The translations under genes were made by a program, and so were the position numbers. Shown one piece after another: positions 11,526 through 23,820 of a DNA stretch of 64,000 nucleotides. Positions within the stretch are counted from its first letter, which is position 1. Every line of letters begins with the position of its first letter. Source of the stretch: Sarcomyxa edulis (Eukaryota; Basidiomycota; Agaricomycetes; Agaricales; Mycenaceae); the NCBI GenBank assembly GCA_009761415.1, contig QUOL01000006.1, forward strand, positions 124,001 through 188,000, given 5' to 3'. The notes beneath the pieces were generated by a model. That model was not told where the DNA came from. It worked only from the letters and a program-made list of their open reading frames with translations, and ran no database searches.

Positions 11526-12811
11526 TTACACTGCAGCAGTTAGCCGACTCCTCAAGCGTTGCGTCAAGGCCCAACTATGTATCGCTTGTCCAAGAGGAGT
11601 GTTCCATCTTGGATCAGACTGACTGTCGGGATCCTCGTCAGTGAGTTCTTCTAAGTATTCTTGAAGTTGTGTCTCGGAGTAATCCTTGAGCACATCACCC
11701 CCGCACGTATTGTGACGCAAAGAGTAGACAAAATGAAGGCGCATGAACTTGTCGTCAACGAGTTGAGAAACTGACGGGTGAAGGTGGGTCCTGAGAGGGT
11801 TCTTCAAGCCATCGCGCTTGACAAAGCAGATAATTCGATAATTGTCCTAACGATTGTGTGTGTGTGTGTCAGGGATTTGGTACACAGTGATCAACAAAAT
11901 CTGGAGGCTTACGTCGACGTCGATTGTCAAAAGGTTCTCGTTGAAAAGCTCTACCATTTCCTCTGTCATCATCAGGGTATTGCTAGCGACCATATACGGC
12001 TCAATGTGAGTCATATGTGGTTCCTCAAGTTGTCCAGCGTGTAGTCCCTATCAATCAATTGGAGGTGAGAGTCGACCACTATGCTGAAGAAGAAGAAAGG
12101 GCACACCTCGAGAGCCACGATTGGATGAGCTATCCAGGTCACGGTAAGCCCTTCGCTTACATCGGTCATAGCGCAACGGCATCCAACTCCTTGCAAAAAC
12201 TTCTCCTGGATAGAGGTTAAGCATTGATCCTACGCTGAGTTTGAGTATCAAATCGAATGAACTATTATGATAGACTGTACTATTTCGCCCATGGGAAACT
12301 CGGGAGGTCTATGGCCCCTTGAGAGAAGGCCAAATGAAGGGTTCCGCTGGAAGACATAGTGATACTTTGCCCCGGCTATAGAATAGGGACATCAATTTTA
12401 GTCACGTCATAGGACAGCAATCAGTTAATATACCTCCGTCATATAGAGCGTAATCCCCAGGAGATACAGGATCCTGCGAGCTAGTTTTCAGTGGCTCACC
12501 CTTCGGTAATTGTCTATAGGACAAAACATCGGTTTGCTCGATGTCCACGGGGCGAATGGTCACAGGTAAGGCCTTCGGAATGTCAAATGATTCCACAGTT
12601 TTGACCCAGCGATAGAAAGAAGCGACGGTAAGGGGCAAATCATCGTCAACGCGGAAGCCTGTGGTTAGATGGGGCATGGTTATAGCAGAAGAAAAAGTGT
12701 AAAAGTAATCATACCCATGAGCAATTTTCTCGATCTGCTGGACCAAAGAAATACGTTCCAACCTTGCTTGGTAGCGCGCTTTGACAGAGTATGGTCGGGG
12801 GTATAAGGCAT
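11526..12811 (-). CDS. Paralogue D: diverged HNH-like protein
   Basis: It starts MPYTPDHTLSKRATKQGWN at 12811; a 57-nt intron leads to FRVDDDLPLTVASFYRWV and SPGDYALYDG. Further exons give FQRNPSFGLLSRGHR, IQEKFLQGVGCRCAMTDV, VTWIAHPIV, then HIEPYMVASNTLMMTEEMVE and LLTIDVD, and the last exon has VDDKFMRLHFVYSL, GGDVLKDYS and DPRWNTPLGQAI. Every junction can be kept in frame with GT-AG ends, so the gene looks intact at about 330 residues. The zinc/HNH region is the most eroded of the set: the RDxxC block reads QGVGCRCAMTD. It is in the same orientation as C, 476 nt upstream of it. Confidence 0.7.
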
Positions 12812-13054
12812 CTGTAGGGTTACCTATGCGAACTATGAGTTTAGAGTTCTGAAGGGTGCCGATTCGAATTGATGAAAGCAGTTGACGTTTGAGCTGCAGC
12901 CCGAACAACTTCACGAGGTAACGGCGAGTTTTATACGTAGGTCAACCGGTCACGTGACGACAGACACGCTGGGCCGTCGAATTTCAGGGATGGCAGGGAA
13001 CCAATGCATTGCATAACAGATGCGCGAATCGAACTATCAGTCCAAGGTTGAAAC

Positions 13055-15197
13055 TTACGGACCGACACCCCAGACCTCCAATCCCACACATTCAAAAGCC
13101 ACAGCACCTCCCTTCTTCGGGCCCGCAGAACACAAAGGCTCGTTCTCGAATGTCGGACATCGAGCAGAGGAGCCATCGTATAACGTGTCATCAAGATAGA
13201 GGCCGTAGTTTCCGTCTCTACATGATACGAGTAGAAATGAGCATAGATCGATCAAGATAAGCACGGTACTCACCCGCCACCAAACGAGATATATTCCGGT
13301 TCGCATAACGCTACATAATTGTTCTTTCCCGTCCACTTGAATATCTCAAACTTGCCGCGGGTATATTTCCACAAGAACCTATATGTCCCATCCAGAACAG
13401 TGTGAGTGAGACAAGAGAAAGAATCGAAAGAAGAACTCACGACTCCCCACTGCCATAATACCCCTTCCCTCGGCTTAATTGAATCCCTTCTCCCATCCAG
13501 GCGCCAAAAATGGCATCACCGGCATCCTTAACGACTACTAGAGCACCAGCGCTCCCCACTCCGCCTGGCTTGACTTGCGACTGGGCTTCACATCTGGAGT
13601 ACAATGTTTTGAGGGATATCCCGTGTTGATCGAGGGAGTAGAGCAGATTCCACGTGCGTGGAAGACGAGACAGCGCAGGAAGATGTGGTCTGATCTAAAT
13701 TCCAGATGTCAGTTCCGAGATCAACGTACAAGAGGGACTGAGACTAACCAGATCCGCGAGACCGACGTCAAGTACGTCGACAGTTGCCTCCCGTCTCCCT
13801 TTCAATTCCACACTCCCGCTCTTCTTCTCAATGAAGCTACCGACCCCCGTTGTTACAACAGAACCATTGACCACCCCAACCAATTCCTTCCCACCCTCTT
13901 CATCCGCATGCCCATTCACATCCTCGCTCAACTCCCTCTCCAACTCAGTCGAATACCCTTTATCCCAATCATACCCATCTCCCTTGAACCCAGGCGCTCC
14001 CGTAGGCGGAACGTAAACATGCGCAGCAAACGGCGACGGATGGAAGGAAGACGACGGATGTGGTGCGAATGGCGTCCCATGAGATAAGTTTGATCCGGGG
14101 ACGGAGAACGTGTTGGCGTGGTGTAGCGTAGGGTTAGCGTGCGTGTTGGAGATAGGGACAGAGGATGATGAGACGGGTGTTTGGCGTCGTGGAGGTGTGT
14201 GCGATTTGGGATGGACGGTTGGATCGTTGATGAATAGGGACTCGAGACTCGGGCTTGCGCTGGGGTGTGATGATTTGGATGAAGATAGGAACGAGGGCAT
14301 CCAGCGAGATGATATATTAGATAGTGTTTGGTACGAACCCAAGGGAGGGCGAGATGAGTTCAGTGGATCCGTGTTTTCTTCCAAAGGAGTACTTAGGTCT
14401 GATGAGAACGCGGACGATGTAGAAGCGATCGGAGGAGCTGGGATCCGTGACGGTGACAAAGAGTTGGTGCGGGTGTGAGTGAGTGGTGGTGAACGGGGTG
14501 GCGATGGAGAACGACGCGATTGGTCTCCCTGGGACGTAGTAGCCGGCACTGCAGGAGAGAAATACGATTCATCAAAGTCGAGATCGACAAGAGGTGCCTG
14601 TGATCCTCTCGGATCAGCAACACCTTCTGTCGTCGTACCCCTGTCGCTAGACTCCGAAGTTGCCTCATTTTTAAACCAATACATAGGATCTTGCTCATGC
14701 ATCAACAACTCGTCCAAAACCCCCTTCTTATTTTTCTCCGATGCGCGTTTAGCATCCTCTGCAAACTTGTCAAAGAAGTTCAGACTGGTGTTTTTCGTGT
14801 GAGTCGCGGTCCGATTGGAAGATGACGAAGATATAGATAATGGTACCGTCGTGGTTGGCTGCATCGGTGATGGAAGCGTAAATCCAGGACTTGGGAATGA
14901 CGACAGAGGGTCATCAGCAGCCGAAACCGATACAAAAGAGCCAAAGTCCGAATCTGCCGAGGTGGGTGTTTCAGCCTGATGAGGTTGAGGTGCTGGTCGT
15001 GAATGCGATTCAGACGCATCTGTGAAGATGGGTACGAGGGTCGGGGACGCTCTAGGAGTAGCTGGTGAGAAAAGAGTTGCGAATTTGTCGATAGCCTCTT
15101 CATCCTTCGCTTGAGAAGTGGACTGGTACGGGATTGGGGGTTTTGACGGGGGTGCGGTAGGGACAAGAGAAGGGATCGCGTCCATTGGGGAATCCAT
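13055..15197 (-). CDS. OXR1: TLD-domain protein, Oxr1-like oxidation resistance protein
   Basis: Four exons on the minus strand. Exon 1 (13749-15197) encodes about 480 residues of low-complexity Ser/Pro/Thr-rich sequence, and the next three encode a TLD domain. Seen TLD hallmarks are IRPHLPALSRLPRTWNLLYS, DQHGISLKTLY, GALVVVKDAG, IFGAWMGEG, GYYGSGES, LWKYTRGKFEIFKWTGKN, ISFGGGDGNYGLYLDD and ENEPLCS, ending VWGVGP. Oxr1-type proteins protect against oxidative stress; in yeast Oxr1 also acts on V-ATPase disassembly (family knowledge). The start at 15197 sits in ACCATGG; an upstream TTG extension has no ATG. The long disordered N-terminus is larger than in yeast Oxr1 but common in basidiomycete homologues. 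Splice donors GTTAG and GTGAG are good. Confidence 0.88.
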
Positions 15198-18100
15198 GGT
15201 CGGTTTCAAAGGGATCGCGACGTTCAAATCGATGAGCAAGGTTTATGAGATGATGGGGCAAGCGTACATGGAGCTGTATACCTATAGTGCGCGCTTCGAT
15301 GAAATGATATCCCCGAACGAAGCCTATGTATACAACGGTCTTTGGCCTCTTCGCAAGAAAAAAATGTGTATTTTGGAGTTCCCCGAGGATGAAAAGCTGT
15401 TAAAACAAGCAAATTAGCTGGTGAGTATGAGGCTGGATGCCAATCGAATGAATTTACCAATCACAGTGATAACGTTATACGTCTTGTATCCGAGTCGTAA
15501 ATGTGAACCAGGTTGATGTCGATGTTGGTTCTCGTTCAGAGTTATATCGATATCGTTGTATTCTGAAGATCTGGATGTCAATTCAGGGATGTCGTACAAG
15601 TCACTGCCCTGGCAGGAGGCATGGAAAGTGGTTCGGCCTGACTCCGGCATGATCATCGTGAAAACGGCCGAAAGCTGATATGAGATGGCGGAGTTTGTAA
15701 GTAGGCGGCAAGTCTTGCGGAGTATTGTAACGACTTGTAATAGCTTATAATCGATGCACAATTCTTGTGGCTGCTTGTAATCTCCTCCAAGAAATCTAAC
15801 AAATTATAAGGTGGGCAAAACATTTTTAGCGTTTTATAAATGCATTGTAAGCCTCCAGAACTCTTGCATGTCGGTACATGTGCACGGCTGCGCTCGACGC
15901 AAGTCAGTTCCGGTCGTCCGGCATCATTCGGTGATACGTCGGGGCTTGAAAACAATCCTCAAAGTCGTGCGCTGGCGTTCAAGTCTTGCAACATCTTTCC
16001 CCCTCCCCGTCTCACTTGGCTTGCCCACTATACGACTCCTCCCGAGTTTGCGTCTTCCTTGTGCGCTATCCGAGCCTTGTCGGCTCCTTGTATATGGTCC
16101 AGCGTGTTGCTGATAACAATGTTACGAGTTCCTGAGAACTTGACCCGTTGTACGGCGTCTATCGATGTATATTTTGTGTCGATCCTCCATGTGTCGGGGA
16201 CCTCCTTGTGTGTCTTCTTAACATTGTTTCCTTTCATCCATGTCTACATATTGTGTATATCTAGACTTCCCACTCCCCTCAGTCCCTCCCCTTTTTGTCG
16301 CCGCCGCCTATGTACCCGATTCTTTACGTCGCGAAGACCTCATGTGCAGAGGCCACAATATAGTCGTTTCCCAATAGTATCCATTGCATCTTCTCTGTTT
16401 GAATAAGCCTCTCCTTCCATTTGAGCCCAGAGCAATACGAAGCCCAGAAATCTGCTCATGGTAAGAGCTTGTGAGCCCCGTAATGGACCAGCAGAACCTC
16501 ACAAGACTTACAGGATCTCACAAGTCTGATAGGGCTGGCAGTTATCTATATACGCTTTGTTCCCTTATATGAGGTTTATAATCTCTCCCGTAAGCCTTGT
16601 AGATCTTGCAGACTTTACAGGGTATATAATCGATTGTAAGGGCTTATCAGAATTTGGCCTTTTTCATGATGATGCTCATTGGCTGACTCGGCCAAAACGA
16701 CTTGGGATCGTGACAGCTTCAAGTTATACAGATCCTCGACACATATAGATCCATGTAAGTATGATAATGATACTGTAGAAAACGTCTACAAAATCGACAT
16801 TCTCAGATCTGCAAACTGAGTCTAAGTCAGGCCTATACCTACTAACTCGGGGAGTTGCATGCCACCGACGTTGAGTATGTCGAAAAGGATGGCAAGTACA
16901 GTACCAATACATGACCTGGATAATCTCGAGGCTGCTAAGGTGATAATCTCGTCCGAACCCCCATCCCCAATCCACCTCATGACGAAACGTTTGTATGTTT
17001 TGACTCCATCACCCGGAATGCCAACACTCAAAATTTGTGGAGGCGGTCGACCCCGTTCATAGGAACGTCATCGACGCGTGCACGGTGGTCGAGGAAGTGA
17101 AGATCGACGAGATGGAGGGATATATCTTTCAGCATGGAAGATAATGGGACTCTCCTCTACCTCTAGGCGAGAAAAGTGCATTGATTGGGCCCTCAAACCG
17201 GAGGAGTTCTGAGTAGGATCCAATAGTCAGTATGGCGAACATGACCTCCCAAATATTCAAGTTGATCTCGTGGTAGTCGGATGTAGAAGTTTCGCATCGT
17301 GCTTGCGAGGTAGTGCCATTGTAGCCAATATCGTTACATCGTGAAAACAATATCTGCGAGCCGTATTACGATCGCACATGCAGCAGTCGGGGTTTCTTGT
17401 GTGCCACTGCTCTACTCAGAAGATATTCATTCTGATTTGGTTCGAGTTGAGATTCTTCATCCGTCGCAAGCCCTAAGCCTCCCAGGTTCACAGCCGATCG
17501 AGACAATCGTAGAGCCGGAATATGCAATGTGATGGAGAAGATATTCGCAATCCTGGAACTTGAAGGGACCGTCGAGTGTGACGCGCGTCAATCGTGAAGG
17601 TGATTCGAATCCCCTGGCAGCCTTGGAATGGCACCTTCCAGAATGATCGGTAGATTCTAGAGCACAGGCAGCAGCTGTGCTGATAAAAGCCTCGTTATCA
17701 TATCCAGAAGTGGGCGAGCTGAGGTGAGAGTATCCGGGGATCCCAAGCGAATGTTGCACCTGCGGCGTAGACGAAGATACTCGTTTCCAGAGAAAGTGGC
17801 TGGGGGAAGGAACAATGCTCGCCTATGACCGAGAGGTAGACCTGTAACTGACCTGTCTACTTACTAGGAGCAAGCTACGGTAGACACGATGGATGGCTTG
17901 CCATTCTACATAGTCGTGTACAGGGTGATTACGCGTCTAACCGAGAGCGACAATGATTCCAAAAGGGGTATGAGCGGTTTCTAGCAGAGAATATAACATC
18001 CTGAGCGCCTGAGCGCTGATGCTGAGCACCCTTGATTTCGGGATGAGTTGTCCACCATGAGTCTGCACTGATGACCCAATCCGATTTTAGAGACGTTAGT

Positions 18101-18379
18101 CGTTGTCCGCTGTCGCCAATGACTGGAAACATGGCACGAGATGATACTGTGGGGGAAGATCCTGCAGATATTTCAGAAAGACATGGAGGAACAAGGACTT
18201 TCAGCAAGTAACTCTGGAGGTTTCGAACGACGAACAACTTCAACAACTTCAAGTTGCAGCAAGCCTGAACGTTCGAAGTCCGCCACAAGCTCCGACACCA
18301 TCCCGGCACTCGGTTACAGAAGACACCGGTCATACTCGATGATGAGGCCTTCGGCAAATATTTCTCTCTCCAACAACTC
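15198..18379. other. Gene-poor stretch with a possible decayed gene
   Basis: No convincing gene. On the minus strand, 17129-17759 has short open pieces (for example RLTRVTLDGPFKFQD, which has an F-box/LRR-like feel) interrupted by stops and frame changes; this may be an old pseudogene, but I cannot name it with confidence. The words TTGTAA, CTTGTAAG and CTTGCAG recur around 15.7-16.6 kb. Confidence 0.35.
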
Positions 18380-18386
18380 TATAAAA
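18380..18386 (+). promoter_or_regulatory. TATA box of the thioesterase gene
   Basis: TATAAAA lies 31 nt before the ATG at 18411, a plausible core promoter distance in fungi. Confidence 0.4.
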
Positions 18387-18410
18387 ACATTTTGGGGAAA
18401 GCCACAAAAA

Positions 18411-19869
18411 ATGTCGAACCTTTCCCCAATCCCAATCCCGAGTCGCACCATGTCACTCCATTTTCTGAGGGCATTAGCTGTAAATCCCTGGAGTATACTC
18501 TCCCATTCCATAACTTTCACGAAATACCTCTTCGGTTTCCTACTCATCCTCAATGCACGCTCCCTGCCCTTCGTATGGCATTTCAGAGTATTCAGAGCCG
18601 TGATATGGTACCGCATCCGATATCGTCTATTCCAATGGCGTATCATGTTCCAGTCGCGGTCTGGCCAGGAGAAGGCAGAGGATAGATGGTTCGAAGCGCT
18701 TACGCGCAACCAAGTTGGTAGTGACCCTCTTGATCAGATTATGACTTATAACACATGGGCAAGTGAGTTGCAGCCTGTTCTTTTTCCGAATTCGTATCAG
18801 TCGCGTCTGGTGCTCATCATCAATACTAGGTATCGACGATAGTGATTTCAACTTGCATCTGAGCAATTCGAGTTATGCAAAGGTGCGTGGCGCAGTATAC
18901 GTATACACGTCATTGCATGCAACTGACTTGTTTCATCCATGATAGACCTTGGATTCTGCTCGTTTCAAAGCTGCACTCATCAGCTTTCCTCATTTCTTCC
19001 GCGCAGGAGGATGGATGCCATTAGCCGGTACGCATCGTTTCTCAATACAGACTTACCCCCATCTCATTTTCCAGTCGAATTTGATTAGCCACGAACTACG
19101 TCTTCCTCAGAGAAATCCCTATATTCTCGAAATACGAAGTACGAATGACCATGGTCGCTTGGGACAACAAATGGGTGCGTCTCTCTTCTCCTGCTCACTA
19201 ATCCTCATTCCAACATGACGGTATCTCATCCAGATCTACTTGATGTGCCGATTCGTCACCTACCCCAAATCCAAATCCACATCCAAAACCCAACAACCCA
19301 GTTCTTCCCAACTAAAGACGAAAGAAGGCAAACCTACAGGAATAGAAACACCAACCTCCAGCTCCATCTTCCAAGCATCACTACGCACTCCATCCTACGA
19401 CATAACAGCCACACCCCTAGAAACCACCGGCACACCCAAAGAATCCACCCCAGACGACGCTACCAAAGCTATGAAAGCCATCCTCGCCGGTCTCTCCCTC
19501 CGCGAGGAAGAAGACGGCGCGATATTGCACACCGTCTCGATTTCCCAATTATGTTATAAGATCGGACGGATCACCGTCCCACCGGCGCTCGTGCTAGCCT
19601 CGAATGGATATTCTGCACCCCTGCACGGTGATGTAACGCCGTATTCCCACACAAACCCGCCTCCTCATTGGGCCAAAGCCCAAGCATTGTTGAATGGACG
19701 AGGTGGTGTGAAGCGATACAGGGACTTGATGAAAGGTGGGTGGAAGGCCATCCCGGAAAATGAGAGGTGGTGGGACCAGGCTCTCGGTGGGTTGGAGGAG
19801 AGGCGTCTGGCGAATTTAGAGCATATGAATGCGATTCGCAAGGGGATGGATGGGGCGAGGAATCTTTGA
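18411..19869 (+). CDS. THEM6-like hot-dog thioesterase superfamily protein
   Basis: Five exons are joined in phase. After MSNLSPIPIP there is a hydrophobic segment around KYLFGFLLILNARSLPFVWH (membrane anchor, roughly residues 40-60). The hot-dog core follows: SIDDSDFNLHLSNSSYAKTL, DSARFKAALISFPHFF, GGWMPLATNYVFLREIPIF, SKYEVRMTMVAWDNKW and IYLMCRFVTY. The pattern DxDxNxHLSNSSY with later FLREI and WDNKW is that of the THEM6/4HBT-like family. Proteins of this group are predicted acyl-CoA thioesterases of membranes; activity is inferred only. The acceptor of intron 3 is at TTGATTAG, which restores the conserved frame. The C-terminal 150 residues are a Ser/Thr-rich linker and a charged tail with RWWDQALGGLEERRL. 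Confidence 0.8.
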
Positions 19870-20130
19870 TACCTTAGATCATCAAGGTTTCGCTGTATAT
19901 CTTTGTCTTCCCTTGACCCTTAGATGCAACTTAGATGGGTTATTTTATCTTATTATGTGCCATAGTCGATCTTGTTGAATTCGATATAACCAGTTTTTTG
20001 TACCAGGCATAGTATGCACATCATCATATGCATTCATGAATTCAAACAAGTCAATTAATCCGATCTATGTACAACAAGGTAGAAAAAATACACAGGGAGG
20101 GCCAACAGAACTTCGAGACGAAACGGAAGC

Positions 20131-21704
20131 TCAAAACGGCTGCTCGGCCAACACTTCAGTGACCTTGATCACCAGCTCGTCTTCTGTCTTCAATTCTGCC
20201 GCAAAATATGCCTTCGCTCCACCAACGCCCTTCTCTCTGATAACCTGTCCCAATCGATCATACCCAGCAGGATTATCAATCCTCCGAATCCCACACACGA
20301 AATCGCGTTTTTTGTCATACACGAAGAAGTTGCCGTGGCCACCAGTACTCGCCGCACCACTCGTGAGGCTGAACGGAACTTGAACTTTGATGATCATGTT
20401 CTTCGAATCAGACCCGGAGGCGACGGATTTGGGCGTGTGGGCAGCGCGTTTGTGGTTAGCTGGTGCTTCCGGCGTTGGGTATCCCATCATGTTGCGTTTG
20501 AGGTCGGCGATGGGCATGGTATGGCCAGAGCGTTCGTAGTGTGGCTTTAGAACGACGGTATTAGATGCAGAAAAAGGCTGACAGGATTTCTTGTGCGTCG
20601 ACCAATGCGAACCTATGCGTAGAAGTGAGCGAAACCTAGTCATACAAAGAGAAGAGTCTTACGTTGACATTCAACAGAGCAATACCGTGCAACCTGACAC
20701 TTGGCGCAATTCTTAAGAGCGACCTGCGACCCGTCCTTTCCACAATTCAAACATCGTTTCTCATCTCTAGGAGCCTCCTCGCCATTGCGTTTCCTAATCC
20801 ACTTCCTCACAACAGCAGTCACCTGCGGACCACATGAGATATAGAAAGACAGTGGTGTGATATTGTCTGCATCTGCAATATCAAGACTTGCTCCGAATTC
20901 CATAAGCAGATCAATAGCGCCTATCACGTTAAGCTGAAAAGCGCCGAATATAGCCACCTCTCCGTATCGGCTTCGATGATTGACGTTGGCGCCACATTCG
21001 AGAAGTGCACGGGCAAGATCAAGTTGTGCCGCCGGGCTAGTCGTAGCGTGATGTAGCGCAGTGAAACCAACGATGTCTTCGATGTCGGGAGCCATTCCTT
21101 CTGAGAGAAGGTATTTCATGACTTCCAGGTGTCTCATGCTTCCCGGAGGTCCGCGTTGTGCGCGTTGTGCACCGGCGACGATCAAGGTTGCGTATCCGAA
21201 TTTGAAGGGTGTCTCGGTAGAAGAAAGACTGGGTGCTGACCCGGATTCGACTGCCTTATGCGTATTATGGGGTCAAAAGGTGTCTCCTGAGAATGGTATG
21301 GTCACACACCTCTTTGACGTCGTCCAGAACACCAAAACAGCAGGATATCCCAAAATCGGAAAGAAGAACCATGTTGAAATTCAGGCTCTCTTGAGTGCGT
21401 GTATAGTGAGTTATATTCGCGTTTGAAAGAAGAGATGCTCACCATTTCGGTATAAATTTCGAAGAGTCTGTCCACCTTTCGCGCTGCTCAAGTATCCTGG
21501 TCGCTTTAGAATCTCGCGCATACGCTTGGTGACAGAAAGTCCCCCAGTATATGTAGATGACATAGTCGAACGGAGCCTAAACTTGAGATCTTGAGAATCG
21601 GGAGATGTCGATTGTGGAACAAGACTGAAGTTCTCAAGAAGTTCTTCTAAGTTCGAAATTGGTTCGAAACCTTGACGAAAGAGGAAGGTGGTGTTTGGTA
21701 CCAT
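20131..21704 (-). CDS. Ankyrin-repeat protein with C-terminal MYND zinc finger
   Basis: It starts MVPNTTFLFRQGFEP at 21704 and stops at 20131. After an N-terminal helical part, an exon carries ankyrin repeats: GSMRHLEVMKYLLSEG, GFTALHHATTSP, LDLARALLECGANVNH, AIDLLMEFGASLDIADAD. A MYND finger follows with Cys pairs CLNCGK, CAKCQ and YCSVECQ, continued after an intron by RSHWSTHKKSC. The C-terminal 130 residues end VLAEQPF. MYND fingers bind proline-rich peptides; the partner is unknown. Intron positions in the 21.2-21.4 kb part are less certain, because the frame needs a short intron between VLDDVKEV and SGSAPSLSS. Family members with this ankyrin plus MYND order are common in Agaricomycetes. 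Confidence 0.8.
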
Positions 21705-21927
21705 GGTCGTAGCCAAATCGCCGCCCCGATTTAGATCTTGTTCTCAAGTTTTTTACAAGTTTCCTTTTGTCTTCAACTTGCGCTGATCTTGTGCCTGTTT
21801 CTCCTTCACCCGGATGGCGGACTGGCTTGTGCAAGGCTTGTGTTAGAAGATTTTCCCTTTCCCTTTGGATCCTGTTCCAAAGTTCTGCATCTGCCCCGTA
21901 AAGCTCCACGAAAACTATCTCGTCTTA

Positions 21928-22150
21928 CTTACAGTCTGTCGCAGGCTCTGCGCTGAGACCAGATTCCCCAGCCCACATATCTACTGGTGACTACGTCTTC
22001 TACAATGCAGGTGCGTACTACAAGTTTATTGCATACATCCTTGAATTGCTCCGCTATCGCAGATCTGTCACCAAAGGAAATAGCACTCACTCGTGCGGAA
22101 CCGTTTTGGCATTTGACCCGAGGCTATCAAACCCGTGAACCTCACCGATC
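21928..22150 (+). pseudogene. Fragment of a paralogue C-like HNH-family gene
   Basis: Plus-strand exon pieces LRPDSPAHISTGDYVFYNA and, after a 50-nt intron, DLSPKEIALTRAEPFWHL match the C paralogue (LTPGDYAVYNP, DLSSKEIALTRAEPF), including intron sequence such as TACTACAAGT. Nothing on either side continues it. The adjacent paralogue E lies on the opposite strand, so this is an inserted or rearranged piece. Confidence 0.7.
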
Positions 22151-22214
22151 GCCATATTCATTCACTACTGAGAAATACGATGAGACGTTTTGATCAAAAG
22201 TTCGAGCGACAAAC

Positions 22215-23392
22215 TCACAGATCTATCATTCCCTCGCTCGTTAGCCACCGAAGCACTTCCCTCCCGATTGCAGTCTCCCACTTCGGATCCGACAAGTCAA
22301 TGGAGTCGTTATATAGACCAAGAGACGTCACTATCCCACTCATTTGCTGCGCGAGATAATCGTTGCTCAAGTCCCTTCTGGAGGATTGTATGAGTATACA
22401 GTGCCTGAAATGCTCTCGTAGGAACTTGTCTCTGGCGCGGTTCTGATCAGGAGGGGTATAGCGGGTCTTCAGAACCTTTGTAATGGAATCATGATGTCCA
22501 AAACATACGATCCGATAGTTGTCCTGTCCAAACTCTCAGGTTGTCACACACCAACACAGTGAAACGAGCCATACGTACATCGACATCGATGCCCAACACG
22601 TTTTCCTGGAAGAGATCAGCGAGGATGAAGCAGTTTTCGGCAGTCATCCAGGCTTCAAAGTCCTTCATTGACGTCACTACTGGAGTCGTAGGACCGGCTG
22701 AAGGAGGATCGAGCTAGTCAATCAACGTAAAGATAAGGGATGAGAGAGTACATGCGTCACGGTGAAAGACTGACCGTAAGGTGCGCCCACGGTGGGGCAA
22801 TCCAACTGACGAGAACATTGTCCTGAGCGCCGGTCAAGACACAGCAATTCTTGTCCCTCTTCAAGACATCTTGATCGATACGTGAAGGGCGTTTTGTCTA
22901 GGGGATTGGATTACATCGAAGCGATGGCAAGAGATATGCTTTGTCACTCACCATTTCAAGTATGTCAGAATCAGTGAATTTCTTGATGACTCTATTCCAT
23001 TCTGCAAATGAGGAGTATCGACGCGAAACTGCTGGACTCATGTAAACAGGATCATGCCGCGATCCGTCTAGCTAAAAAATCGAGGTCAGATTTAGGATCC
23101 CCAGTAAATCAAGAAAAATATATTCACCGGTATGATAGATGGCATTGTCTCCTGGGTGAACAAGACACTGAGATTCTGGGGAGATCGGTGTGCCCGTGGG
23201 GGTTGGGTCCTAGGAAAATAGCCCTTGACATTCGATCAGCACCCTACCCAGGTCCAACGCGCTCATGCAGATCGTGTCGCAAGTCCAAACAAAGACATTC
23301 CAACCATCTCTAAGGGCAAGTTCTGACATTTCATGTTGAGGATTGTACGTTTTGGTGGTGGTAGTGGTGCTGGTGCTGGTGCTGGCCGCCAT
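22215..23392 (-). CDS. Paralogue E: HNH-like protein with shortened N-terminal domain
   Basis: On the minus strand it starts MAASTSTSTTTTTKTYNPQH at 23392, followed by MSELALRDGWNVFVW and DTICM. Here A has about 60 residues (HIDDEL to IYTPVP) that E lacks; a short possible intron (GTAGGG to TCCTAG, about 38 nt) leads directly to PTGTPISPES and HPGDNAIYHT. The rest is orderly: LKRDKNCCVLTGAQ, VLVSWIAPPWAH, FEAWMTAENCFILADLFQEN, GIDVDDNYRIVCFGHH, KFLREHFRHC, DPKWETAIGREVLRWL, stopping at 22215. The later exons have no stop and good splice sites. The truncated N-terminal domain suggests either a shortened functional protein or an early stage of decay. Confidence 0.6.
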
Positions 23393-23820
23393 GGAGGATA
23401 ATCTCGGGGAAAAGTGCGGGTAAGTCACGGTGTGCACTGTGCAAGCAATGTGCAAGTTTTTGAAGTCGAGTTGACGCTCTGATGTCACAAATCACACCTG
23501 TGACAGTGGCCATCTTCACTGACTTGAACCATAAAAGTTCAAATGCAACTCAGATTCTGGTCCGTCTTTATTGTAAGCTTGGGATTGTCAACATACTTAG
23601 ACTGATCAACGGACACAGTCCGCGCTAGGTGCGTTCTGTTTATTGTAAATGTTCCAGCCACATAACCTCGCTAGTTCCTCGTGTCTTCCTGTCTAACTAA
23701 AGATAAAGCACAGACTTATTTCTCCTTCATTCTTCGTCAGCGCCTCAGGAAGTTCAAGTGTATGTATAGCATGGTTATCACACCCAAATTCATCGAGATA
23801 TATTTACCTCAGACGATTAG
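23393..23820. other. Intergenic, head-to-head E and BTB gene
   Basis: A divergent promoter region of 428 nt. No gene or clear TATA box seen. Confidence 0.4.

Noticed and set aside
13575..15239. Plus-strand reading frames opposite the Oxr1-like gene (for example 14110-14478)
   Set aside because: They are antisense shadows of a Ser/Pro-rich coding exon.
17595..17625. T-loop-like ATTCGAATCCC
   Set aside because: The flanking bases do not pair as a T stem and no other tRNA arms are present.
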